Virus record (IMG/VR): IMGVR_UViG_3300010354_000104
Span: 1-57,624 of that record
From: a virus
DNA: 57,624 bases
Direction: 5' to 3' (one strand)
Part shown: one piece after another, positions 45,995 through 54,496 of the stretch
Numbering within the stretch: position 1 is the first letter of the stretch
Layout: each line of letters starts with the position of its first letter
The notes under the pieces: generated by a model
The model's input: the letters and a program-made list of their open reading frames with translations, nothing else
Databases searched by the model: none
Told to the model about the DNA's origin: nothing
Program-made: the position numbers and the translations under genes

Positions 45995-48900
45995 TTGGCA
46001 CGTATAGATATTAACTTAGACGAACTGTTAGCGCCCATAAGGCAGATGCGCGAAGAAATTCAGAAGATGAATGACGCGCTGCGCCAAACCGTGCAACTTC
46101 AAGCACAGATGGCTGCTCACCAAAGACAAGCAGCTAATTCTTATTCTCCAACAAGAGCAGGCGCTGCTCTTCAAATTCAAGACTTAGTTGCAGCTCGCGG
46201 TGGCCCTACCTCAAATGTTTATTCTATTGGTACAGGCGCACCAATTCCGCCATCTAATATTAATCCAACCGGAAGCCCATTGGGGTTTCCTATTCCTAGC
46301 GCCCCGTGGCAACTTGCTCGCGGCGGAGTTGGAATTGCTGCTGCATTTGCTGGGCAAGCGGGTTTTCAAAATGATTTAGTTGCCAAAAGAGAACGCGAAG
46401 AAGCCGTTAAGTTACTGTCTGGCAGCGCCAATACAACTGCCAAAATTTTATTAGACGTATCTAAAAAAATCGAACAAGAAAGAGCCGCTGCTTCTGAAAC
46501 TCTTAAAAGAGCAACCGAAGATTACGGCAGAGCGTCTGAAACCGGAGCAAAAGACTTAGCTAAATTTGCTAGAGAGCTAGACGAAGCGGCCAAAAAGTTT
46601 AATAAAGTAAACCAAAAAGCAGAACAATTTTCTACCACTTTGGACGATTTTATTAAAAAGGGCGGTGCCGGAGGCGGAGGCGGAGAGGGCGGAGGCCGTG
46701 GCGGGTTTGGCGGCTGGTGGGACAAGTACGGCGGAATCACTGGAAGAGCACTTTCTGGTGCAGCCGCTACAACGGCTTTGGGTTTTCAGTTAGCCGGCGG
46801 ATATGCAAATATTCAAGCCATGGGTTTTCAGCAAAGCCTTACAGCTATGCAGGCAATTCCGCAAAATATAGCAGCAGCTGAGTCTCTTAGATATCAAAAA
46901 TATATGGCAGTTGTGGCCCCAACAACGGGCGAGCAGATGCTAGAGGCTTATGGTAATTTACTAACCCCAGGCAAAAATAAATTTTCTTATTTAGGTGTTG
47001 GTAATAGAAAAGCTCGTGAGACAGAAGCTAATAAGATTTTTGAAGAAGAGTTTAAAGTATCAGAAGCTGAGCGCAAGGCTACCACTCGCAGTGCAATCGG
47101 CGGTGCAATAGGGCAAGCGGCTCTTTCAATTGGAGCGATTGTTGGAGGTATCGGGTTAACTGCGGGTACTGCAGGCTTGGGCGCAGTGCCTGGTTTGGCT
47201 TTAGCCGGCGCAGGAATCACTGGTTTGGTCGGCGCAGGGAAAGATTTATTTACCACCGTTACTGGGGCACAAACGGGACTTGCTGGCCAAAAAGAAGGCG
47301 GGATTTATGACATGCCGGGGGCCGGTTTGTTTTTTGACAATACAAAACAAAATGCCCAAGCTGTTAAGGCCATGTATCAGTCAGGCGCTATTCGCCGTCG
47401 AGAAGAAAATGAAAGAATGCTTCTCAATGCCGAAAAGGAAAGATTTGATGCTCGTCGCTTATCTATGGGCCTCGATGAAAACTTAGCTGCTATGAGAATG
47501 AGAACAGCGGCTACGGTTATGGCAGGTGGAGCCGCTGTAACAGGGTTTGAGGCATTTAGAGGTCTTTCTACAGAAAGAGCGGAGGCTTTAGCGACTAGGT
47601 ATGCCAAATTGGGATATTCAATTCCAGAAGTTGGCCAAATATATAATACATACGCTGGTATGATGGGAACTACTCGCGGAGCAGACAGACTTTTAGGTTT
47701 GAGCCGTGCGGGCGTTGGCTCCGTTGAGCAGATGGCTTCCAACGTATTGGGAATCTCCGCCGTATCAGGAAAACAAGGCGACACCAAACAACTAGAAAAT
47801 ATCTTTGCCAAAGCTTTTGAGGCAGGACTCAAGGGCGCTCCTGCTATTCAGCGATTCTCTCAAGCGGCAATGGAAATGTCTCAGGCACTTAAGCTTCAAT
47901 CGGCTACAGGCGCAGCGGGATTCTTGTCAACATTGACAGGGGCCATGGCAGGCAAGTCTGGTTCAGCCATGATGTATATGGAAGAGGCTAGGTCTGGTTT
48001 GATGGGACTCGCAGGCGCTACTGGCGCAACTACTGGGCTCATGGGAACCCTCAAGGTTCTGTCAGGCGCGGGCGCTGGGCTTGGTATGGGCACGGGCCTT
48101 GGAGCCGTTAGTCGCTCAAATGTTATTCAAGTTCAAGAGGCTTTGCAGCAATTATCTGCAGGCGGCGATTACACTAAGATGACTGGACTTGCTCGCCGTA
48201 TGGTAGGTGCTCAGATGGCTTCGGGCATGACGCAAACAGAAGCCATTGCTAAGGCACGCAGAGCACTTGAAGGACAGATGGCCACTCAGGTCGCTCCGTT
48301 TGGTGCTGAATATAAGAGAAGAACCGGCAAGGACTTTTCTGCAATTCAAGCCAGAGCAAGGGAAATGCTCAAAAAGGGAGACTCAGAAGGTCTTCGCAAC
48401 CTTATGTACCAATTTGAAGATGAAACAACAGGAATGGCTGGCCTAGAGGCCGAAGGTGCAGCCATGGCTTTATTGATGTCCGGCGCGCCGCCTGGAGACT
48501 TTAAAAAAGGCCAAAGAATGTTGGCCCAAGAAAAGGGCAAGGGCGCTGCAAAAGCTGCAGCAGATTTTGCTACGGTTAACTACAAAAGAGTTCTTAATAG
48601 CGCAGCAATTGATGCTGCTAAGGGAATTGATAGAACTGTAACAGACGAAGAGTTAAAGACCACAGCAGCCGGCATGGGAATTGATACAAGCAAAGCTAAC
48701 TGGAAACAAGAGCTTGGCAAGGCTGCCGGCATTGATGTTGCAAAAGGAGAAAAATTTACTTTTGCTAAATTGGCAACAGCAATGTCTGCTTATGCCGATA
48801 AAGATACCCAAAGAACTTCTCTTAGCATCATTGAGGCTTTTGGTCCAACGGCCGTTCAGCAGCTTGCCGATGCCGTTGGTGGAACTCCAGCCGGTGGCAC

Positions 48901-49006
48901 AATGCAAGCAACCCCTGGGCCAAATGCTCCAAAAACTCCACAACAGATACAACAAGAAAAAAATAGAGCTAGAACAAAGTCAGCAATTGGTAGTATGGCC
49001 CCATAA
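45995..49006 (+). CDS. Tape measure protein candidate
   Basis: A 1003-residue protein that would set tail length and pass through the tube. Evidence: size, place between the tail assembly and baseplate hub genes, N-terminal coiled coil (LDELLAPIRQMREEIQKMNDALRQ), Gly-rich linker near residues 225-245, and hydrophobic Ala/Gly-rich segments (about residues 365-415, IGQAALSIGAIVGGIGLTAG) of the kind that inserts in membranes. A long helical Ala/Met-rich remainder follows. It starts at TTG 45995 with GAGG seven bases ahead; no ATG in frame is better placed. Confidence 0.75.
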   Translation: MARIDINLDELLAPIRQMREEIQKMNDALRQTVQLQAQMAAHQRQAANSYSPTRAGAALQIQDLVAARGGPTSNVYSIGTGAPIPPSNINPTGSPLGFPIPSAPWQLARGGVGIAAAFAGQAGFQNDLVAKREREEAVKLLSGSANTTAKILLDVSKKIEQERAAASETLKRATEDYGRASETGAKDLAKFARELDEAAKKFNKVNQKAEQFSTTLDDFIKKGGAGGGGGEGGGRGGFGGWWDKYGGITGRALSGAAATTALGFQLAGGYANIQAMGFQQSLTAMQAIPQNIAAAESLRYQKYMAVVAPTTGEQMLEAYGNLLTPGKNKFSYLGVGNRKARETEANKIFEEEFKVSEAERKATTRSAIGGAIGQAALSIGAIVGGIGLTAGTAGLGAVPGLALAGAGITGLVGAGKDLFTTVTGAQTGLAGQKEGGIYDMPGAGLFFDNTKQNAQAVKAMYQSGAIRRREENERMLLNAEKERFDARRLSMGLDENLAAMRMRTAATVMAGGAAVTGFEAFRGLSTERAEALATRYAKLGYSIPEVGQIYNTYAGMMGTTRGADRLLGLSRAGVGSVEQMASNVLGISAVSGKQGDTKQLENIFAKAFEAGLKGAPAIQRFSQAAMEMSQALKLQSATGAAGFLSTLTGAMAGKSGSAMMYMEEARSGLMGLAGATGATTGLMGTLKVLSGAGAGLGMGTGLGAVSRSNVIQVQEALQQLSAGGDYTKMTGLARRMVGAQMASGMTQTEAIAKARRALEGQMATQVAPFGAEYKRRTGKDFSAIQARAREMLKKGDSEGLRNLMYQFEDETTGMAGLEAEGAAMALLMSGAPPGDFKKGQRMLAQEKGKGAAKAAADFATVNYKRVLNSAAIDAAKGIDRTVTDEELKTTAAGMGIDTSKANWKQELGKAAGIDVAKGEKFTFAKLATAMSAYADKDTQRTSLSIIEAFGPTAVQQLADAVGGTPAGGTMQATPGPNAPKTPQQIQQEKNRARTKSAIGSMAP

Positions 49007-49020
49007 AAGGATTTTTTATT

Positions 49021-50886
49021 ATGAAAGTTAAATATACAAATAATTCGACAAGATGGGATATCATACTATTTGATTATCTTGACGATATTCCTTCACCGGA
49101 GGAGTCTACAGTCGAAGTTCACAGCGGCAATAGAGGTGTAATATCAATCGGTATTTCTCGCTCAAAAGCATCCATTCAAAATACCGCAAGTATTGATGTG
49201 GTTGGCGACTTACACCCAGCATATTCTATTGGCAATTGGGTGATTATTAAGTCAAAAGTTGGAAAATTTATGGAAAAAGACACTACGTTTACAGAAGTGT
49301 CTCCACTTAAAGAGGGTTTAATTCGTTTTATTGGTCAGATTACAACTATTGAAAACAATTACTCTGTTCAGGGTTCTGGCCTCTTAACTAAAAGAGCAAC
49401 CGTTCATATTCGTGAATGGTCCAGCCTATTGAATATTCCTGTAAGAATTGACGCTAACTCAATATCTAGTTATTTCAATAAAACCCAAGAGGCTCTCGGA
49501 AGATTAAATTTTGTTAAAACCCCAGAAGTTAATATTGCAGAATTGGCTCAAAAACTGATAGACCCTTTTATGGGCGCCGGCATGGTTTTATCTATTATCG
49601 GTGGTTTAAATACAGATTCGCAAACGGGAGCAGACCTCGGCGCTGATTTGGGAGAGTATGAAAAGGTTGTAAGTCTTTCAAAACTTACATCTAGAATGCC
49701 TAATTTGCCACAACCTCTCCTTGATTATTTGGAGTTGCCAAAATCAACACAAGCAAACAATGCTTTTGCAACTGGGTTTACAAATACTCTCTTGGGGGTA
49801 ATGTATGCAAACTCAACATTTGAGGCGTCTAAACAGGGCGCTTTAGAAAATTACGGCAAGCAGGAACGCGATCCTAAATCATTTAATGGCTACTTTAAAA
49901 GTTACGAACAAGTTAAAACCATGTTCTCTAACTATCGAGATAGGCCAGTTAAATCAAACTTTTTGTCTTCACTGGGGCAGGGAGCGTCGGCTTGGAGCTT
50001 GATTCAAGAGCATATTGATACAACGATAAACGAAGCTTTTACTGATATTTGGTATTTCAAAACAGAATCTGGTGCAACTACGTCGCTGCCAATGATTGTT
50101 CTTCGGGATAAGCCGTTTGCCCTTAAGGCATTTTTAACTGACCCAGACAATCAAATTAAACATACAAAGTGGACAGCTTTTGACGACCTGCCCAGAGTAT
50201 TTGTTGATGATTCAACAATACAAAGCGTTTCTACAACCAACAGTTTTTTTACTTCTCCAAACTTTATTATGCCCCAACTGCAGACAGGCGAGGTTGGCTC
50301 ATCTAGGTCTGATGACCCAACAGCGGTTCTTACAACCGCCGTACATCGGATTATAGATGAGGGGGCTATTGATAGGTTTGGAACCATTGAGCACTATTGG
50401 AATACTGTTTATAGTGCTCCAACATCTCAATCAAGCGAAAAGGGCACTGTTTATATTCCTTGGTTTGAAGACGCTAAAAAGCTGATGTATTATTGGCACT
50501 CTCTTAGTTATCGTTTTGGTGATGCGCGCCTATTACTTAAGGATAACAACTTGCCAATTATGGTTGGTTGTAATATATCTTTTCCCATGGGCAAGAATGT
50601 TCTTTGCGGTCACGTCGAAGCCGTTAATTGGAGTTTTAGTATTGGTATGGATGGAACAGCATCAACATCGACAAATGTTCAGTTGTCATATCTGTGCAAG
50701 GTCAAAGAAGACGGCTCGCTAACGCTTATCGGCCCCGCTGGCTTTACGGACCTTTTTGACCCAGAGCTTGCTGATTCGGATATTAAAGAACTATTTAAGT
50801 TTCCTGAATTTAAAATAAAAGTTCCTAAATTGCAGGATTTGATACCAAAACTTAATTTACCTAAAATACCGAAAGTGCCATTCTGA
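49021..50886 (+). CDS. Baseplate hub protein candidate
   Basis: A 621-residue protein between tape measure and spike, the place of the hub (T4 gp27 / P2 gpD type). The N-terminal 100 residues form the expected beta domain (GVISIGISRSKASIQNTASIDVVGDLHPAYSIGNWVIIKSK). A C-terminal beta domain reads PIMVGCNISFPMGKNVLCGHVEAVNWSFSIG, and the protein ends in a proline-rich repeat (IKVPKLQDLIPKLNLPKIPKVPF). The large helical insert in the middle is unrecognised. Its stop overlaps the spike start. Confidence 0.65.
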   Translation: MKVKYTNNSTRWDIILFDYLDDIPSPEESTVEVHSGNRGVISIGISRSKASIQNTASIDVVGDLHPAYSIGNWVIIKSKVGKFMEKDTTFTEVSPLKEGLIRFIGQITTIENNYSVQGSGLLTKRATVHIREWSSLLNIPVRIDANSISSYFNKTQEALGRLNFVKTPEVNIAELAQKLIDPFMGAGMVLSIIGGLNTDSQTGADLGADLGEYEKVVSLSKLTSRMPNLPQPLLDYLELPKSTQANNAFATGFTNTLLGVMYANSTFEASKQGALENYGKQERDPKSFNGYFKSYEQVKTMFSNYRDRPVKSNFLSSLGQGASAWSLIQEHIDTTINEAFTDIWYFKTESGATTSLPMIVLRDKPFALKAFLTDPDNQIKHTKWTAFDDLPRVFVDDSTIQSVSTTNSFFTSPNFIMPQLQTGEVGSSRSDDPTAVLTTAVHRIIDEGAIDRFGTIEHYWNTVYSAPTSQSSEKGTVYIPWFEDAKKLMYYWHSLSYRFGDARLLLKDNNLPIMVGCNISFPMGKNVLCGHVEAVNWSFSIGMDGTASTSTNVQLSYLCKVKEDGSLTLIGPAGFTDLFDPELADSDIKELFKFPEFKIKVPKLQDLIPKLNLPKIPKVPF

Positions 50887-51758
50887 TGAGCAGAATACCC
50901 TACACCCCATCCATTTCTGTAGGTGAGATAGTCGCTATTCAAGAGCCGGCTTTTGATTCGGATACTGTATTGAAATATATTGTCAGAATAGAAACAGAAA
51001 ACGGCACAAGCACATTTGTCTCCAACGTAGTGTCTTCAACTATGGTTGGCGGTATCGCCGATGGTTTTAAGATTTACAGAAGACCAACTGTTATAAACGA
51101 CAAGACCTACACAATAGATGATAATACTCCCTTTGGAGTAGGCGAAAGAGTTATCGTTGCTTTTATTAACAATGATTTGCGTCGCGGCGTGATTATTGGT
51201 GGATACAATAGAATTATAGATTTAGTACAGCTTCCAGAGCCAGACGAAAAAAAGCCTCAAATGCGGTTTCAGTATCTTGGTATGATTTTTGATATTGATA
51301 CTAAAGGGCAACTTACGATTACTCACACCGGTGCTCCTAAGATTACCGACAGCCCTCAAGATGTCCCTGAAATCGACGAAAAAAAAGTTTCAACTTTAAT
51401 GTTTATGGATGATTCTAGTTTTGTATTCGTTGATGCTAGTAAGCAATCCGTCAAGGTTGACGCAACTAACAAAAAAATAGAACTCACTTCGGATAAAGAA
51501 AAAGTCTCTATTGACCAGACGGGTAGTATAAAAGTTGAGGCATCTAAGGACGTTACAATTAAGGCCCCCAAAATAGCTTTTGGTACTTCTTCTACAGAAC
51601 TTCTTGATTTAATTGATAAATTGTTAGAAGCTTTTCAGCAAGCGGTGCCTCAATTTGTTCAGACACCCGTTGGCCCTGGGGTCTTAGACCCTAATTTAGT
51701 GTCCACTATTGCCGAAACGAAAACAAAACTAGCTCAAATTAAGGGCAAAATAGAATGA
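50886..51758 (+). CDS. Baseplate spike protein (gpV / gp5 OB-fold type)
   Basis: A 290-residue puncturing-device protein. Residues 1-125 form an OB-like domain (VGERVIVAFINNDLRRGVIIGGY, the strand pair typical of gpV/gp5 N-termini). Residues 130-235 have short repeating strands (VKVDATNKKIELTSDKEKVSIDQTGSIKVEASKDVTIKA) that fit a triple-stranded beta-helix. The C-terminus is helical. The spike tip metal-binding HxH was not seen. ATG overlaps the hub stop by one base. Confidence 0.75.
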   Translation: MSRIPYTPSISVGEIVAIQEPAFDSDTVLKYIVRIETENGTSTFVSNVVSSTMVGGIADGFKIYRRPTVINDKTYTIDDNTPFGVGERVIVAFINNDLRRGVIIGGYNRIIDLVQLPEPDEKKPQMRFQYLGMIFDIDTKGQLTITHTGAPKITDSPQDVPEIDEKKVSTLMFMDDSSFVFVDASKQSVKVDATNKKIELTSDKEKVSIDQTGSIKVEASKDVTIKAPKIAFGTSSTELLDLIDKLLEAFQQAVPQFVQTPVGPGVLDPNLVSTIAETKTKLAQIKGKIE

Positions 51759-51769
51759 TGGTCGTCTCT

Positions 51770-51776
51770 TAAAATA
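51770..51776 (+). promoter_or_regulatory. TAAAATA promoter-like element
   Basis: TAAAATAGATATG starts 12 bases after the spike stop and 24 bases before the next ATG; GAGGGG follows it directly. Confidence 0.4.
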
Positions 51777-51793
51777 GATATGAGGGGATGACA

Positions 51794-52864
51794 ATGTTCA
51801 ATTTAAAAGCATTAGTCCAATTAGGTGCAAATAAGATAAAACAACAGAAAGACGGCGAAAAGCCTAATTCCGTTAGTGATTTGTTTTTAGAAGCGTTAGA
51901 TGCCCTAAATCTTAAAGATAGTCGAGGGCCGTTCTATACGGTTTCGGCTGAAGATTGGTATAAGACCTACCCCTATAGATTTAAGATTGTTACAAAAGAA
52001 AAAACAACATACTATTCACTACCCATTCCTCCAGAAGCATTAAGTTATCAGATGGTATCCGCGTCTCAACTTATTCCAACGCTTGGAGGCGTTGTTGAAG
52101 AAACTTCCCCAACCGTTTTTTGGCAAATTGCTTTATCTGGAACGACTGGTATTGGCATTAGCCGTAAGTATTCAAATAAAACATCGACAGATACTTTAGA
52201 CATGCCAGCCAGCGGCGAAAGTAACTTTAGAAGAGTTCTAAAGGGCGGCCTTTTGGCTAATACTTACAATAAAGCGGCTAATGTTTTTGAGGCGGTTACA
52301 GGCGCTCTTGACCAAGGAGCCGTAGGAGCCATGGGGTTATTGGAGGGATTGGCCTCTACTGCACAAAGATATAACTCCTCAGCCGTTAGAAATAACATAC
52401 CCGAAGAAAGCGCAACATCAAAGGTGGCAAATTTGGTGGGCTTAGACCTGTCTCGTTTTAGCAATGAGCAAAACGGCACAAACGGTTATGTGGAAATTCA
52501 CCTGCTTCATACTTTTTTAAATGCATATTCTCACTTAAAAGAAGCCAATCCAGAGGACGTAAAGCTTTATTTTGAGTCACAAAAAGATAACATGCAATGG
52601 CAGGTAATTGTTAAGAATTTTGCATTTCAAAAAAACGCTAATCAACCTTATTTGTACAAATACAATATAGTATTGCAGGGTTTTGATTTAAACGAGGTTG
52701 GAAAAGATAGTAGAAAGGTAGTAGACAGATTTGGGCCAAATGGCGACCTTGGTAGTGTTAGTTCCTTTACTTTAAGCGGAGCGTCCGAAAGAGCGCAGGC
52801 ACTAACAAGAAAAATATCAACAAACCCATTAGGATTAATTGCTTCTAAACCACCAATTATTTAA
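51794..52864 (+). CDS. Baseplate protein candidate
   Basis: A 356-residue protein. YYSLPIPPEALSYQMVSASQLIPTLGGVVEETSPTVFWQIALSGTTGI resembles the N-terminal LPxxPexxxxxxxxxxxxxTLGG pattern of LysM-linked baseplate adaptors in SPO1-like and related myophages (from memory). The rest includes a helical insert and a beta-rich end (WQVIVKNFAFQKNANQPYLYKYNIVLQGF). Start at 51794, since the ATG at 51788 directly abuts the GAGGGG. Follows the spike and precedes the gp25-like protein. Confidence 0.55.
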   Translation: MFNLKALVQLGANKIKQQKDGEKPNSVSDLFLEALDALNLKDSRGPFYTVSAEDWYKTYPYRFKIVTKEKTTYYSLPIPPEALSYQMVSASQLIPTLGGVVEETSPTVFWQIALSGTTGIGISRKYSNKTSTDTLDMPASGESNFRRVLKGGLLANTYNKAANVFEAVTGALDQGAVGAMGLLEGLASTAQRYNSSAVRNNIPEESATSKVANLVGLDLSRFSNEQNGTNGYVEIHLLHTFLNAYSHLKEANPEDVKLYFESQKDNMQWQVIVKNFAFQKNANQPYLYKYNIVLQGFDLNEVGKDSRKVVDRFGPNGDLGSVSSFTLSGASERAQALTRKISTNPLGLIASKPPII

Positions 52865-52872
52865 GGTTTTCA

Positions 52873-54429
52873 ATGTCTTACACGTATTTAGACCAAGTAA
52901 TGACTGACTATCTCGGATATGTTAAGGTATCCAAGAATACTCCGTTTACACTTGCTGACGTCCAATCTATCGCTATTAATAGATGGGATTGGTTTGTTCA
53001 AAATTGGGAACTTAAATTAAATACTGAATTTAAAAGAAAATTGCCAAAATCTGATTTTTTTATTGATCTTCTTAAAGATTTAAATAACGAAATTACAACG
53101 CAAAAACTTTTTCCAACGACTAGCACAAATCCTTTTATTAATTTAAGTAAATTCATTAAATACAAACCAATTTTGTCTTACATTTCTTTATCCGATGTGG
53201 CGCTTACTCCATCGGAAAGCCTTGTGCTAAAAGAAGAGCAAAAACGCTTGGCTAATCTTTCTGTTTTTGATTTTAAAAATATGACCTTTTTTCTTAGAAA
53301 TAGCGCGTCAACCGCCGCACAGATTGTCGGCCTTGGAGATAACGACGGCGCGCTTGTGCAGGGGTTTTCTATTACAACGGCTCAAAGAGGATATGCTGTA
53401 CAAGAATTAGAGCAAATAAATGATATTTTTGATTTAGCGGACGAAATAGACGGAATTATTTATTTTTTGCAGCAAAAAACAGTTCAACAGCCAAATTTGC
53501 TTGCAGTTGCCAATAGAAATACAGACCCAGATTCTCAAGTTGTATTCAATCAGTCTTATACCACCGCTATTTCCGTGCCATTTGCTGAATCGTTAGAAAA
53601 AATGGCAGAGATATATCTAGGCTCTAAGGATAGGTGGTTTGAGATAGCTTCTATTAATAACCTACACCCACCCTATGTGGATAAGACCGGCTCTAAAGAA
53701 TACCTGCTGGGGCCGGGAACGCTGGCTTCAATTAAGATATCAGCGAGCAGAGCCAATGAAATTAAAGTCGGCACCAAAGTAAAAATTGGTTCGTATACAG
53801 TAAGAGAAGAGACTCGCTCAATCTTAAAGATTGTTAAGTTTGAAGATGGAACAATGATTCTTTCTCTATCTGGCAATTCGGATTTGGCTAAGCTTAAATT
53901 ATCAGAAAAACCCTACGTTAAGATTTACAAACCACAAACGGCCAACGAAGATTCGCTGCTGCTTGTGCCTGTTACAGCCCAATCGCCTTTAATTCAAGGC
54001 AAACAGCCATCTTTAGATGTCCTTAAAAAACTTGATAGGGCTTTGTTGGATTTTGGCGTCGACGTTCGTAGAGACGAAAAGACCGGAGAAATTCAAATTG
54101 GTAAAAATGGTGATTTTGATATTGTATATGGAATGACCGCCGTCCGTCAGGCTATTCATTCACTAATGTCTACAAATATCAATGAGTTGCCATTTCATCC
54201 AAACTATGGCGTACCTTTTGCAAATTCAATCGGAGAAAGATTTTACGGTAGCATTGAGCTAGCGGCGGCCTTTTCCGAGGTTTTACAAGAAGTTATACTT
54301 TCTGATGGCAGATTTTCAAAAGTTTTTGTGCAAAACTTAACTGTTACAGAAACTTCTATTTCCATCAATGTTGTTGTAACAGTTGACGGTTCTAACGTAA
54401 TAATTCCATTAAGTTTCGTGTCGCAGTAA
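52873..54429 (+). CDS. Baseplate wedge protein with LysM-like and gp25-like domains
   Basis: A 518-residue protein. Near residues 236-290, SLEKMAEIYLGSKDRWFEIASINNLHPPYV and GPGTLASIKIS match the LysM pattern. Residues 395-518 match the gp25/GPW family: DFDIVYGMTAVRQAIHSLMSTNINELPFHPNYGVPF followed by the beta-strand tail. In T4 gp25 is a separate small wedge protein; here it is fused to a large N-terminal part of unknown fold. It lies between the adaptor-like gene and the baseplate J-like gene, the usual order. Confidence 0.8.
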   Translation: MSYTYLDQVMTDYLGYVKVSKNTPFTLADVQSIAINRWDWFVQNWELKLNTEFKRKLPKSDFFIDLLKDLNNEITTQKLFPTTSTNPFINLSKFIKYKPILSYISLSDVALTPSESLVLKEEQKRLANLSVFDFKNMTFFLRNSASTAAQIVGLGDNDGALVQGFSITTAQRGYAVQELEQINDIFDLADEIDGIIYFLQQKTVQQPNLLAVANRNTDPDSQVVFNQSYTTAISVPFAESLEKMAEIYLGSKDRWFEIASINNLHPPYVDKTGSKEYLLGPGTLASIKISASRANEIKVGTKVKIGSYTVREETRSILKIVKFEDGTMILSLSGNSDLAKLKLSEKPYVKIYKPQTANEDSLLLVPVTAQSPLIQGKQPSLDVLKKLDRALLDFGVDVRRDEKTGEIQIGKNGDFDIVYGMTAVRQAIHSLMSTNINELPFHPNYGVPFANSIGERFYGSIELAAAFSEVLQEVILSDGRFSKVFVQNLTVTETSISINVVVTVDGSNVIIPLSFVSQ

Positions 54430-54458
54430 TTTTGCTTGAAAAATAACACAACTCATCT

Positions 54459-54465
54459 TAAAATG
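54459..54465 (+). promoter_or_regulatory. TAAAAT promoter-like element
   Basis: CATCTTAAAATGAAGTGA lies 32 bases before the GTG start of the baseplate J-like gene, with GAGGAG between. Confidence 0.4.
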
Positions 54466-54496
54466 AAGTGACCTGAATCTTATTGAGGAGTTGGGC

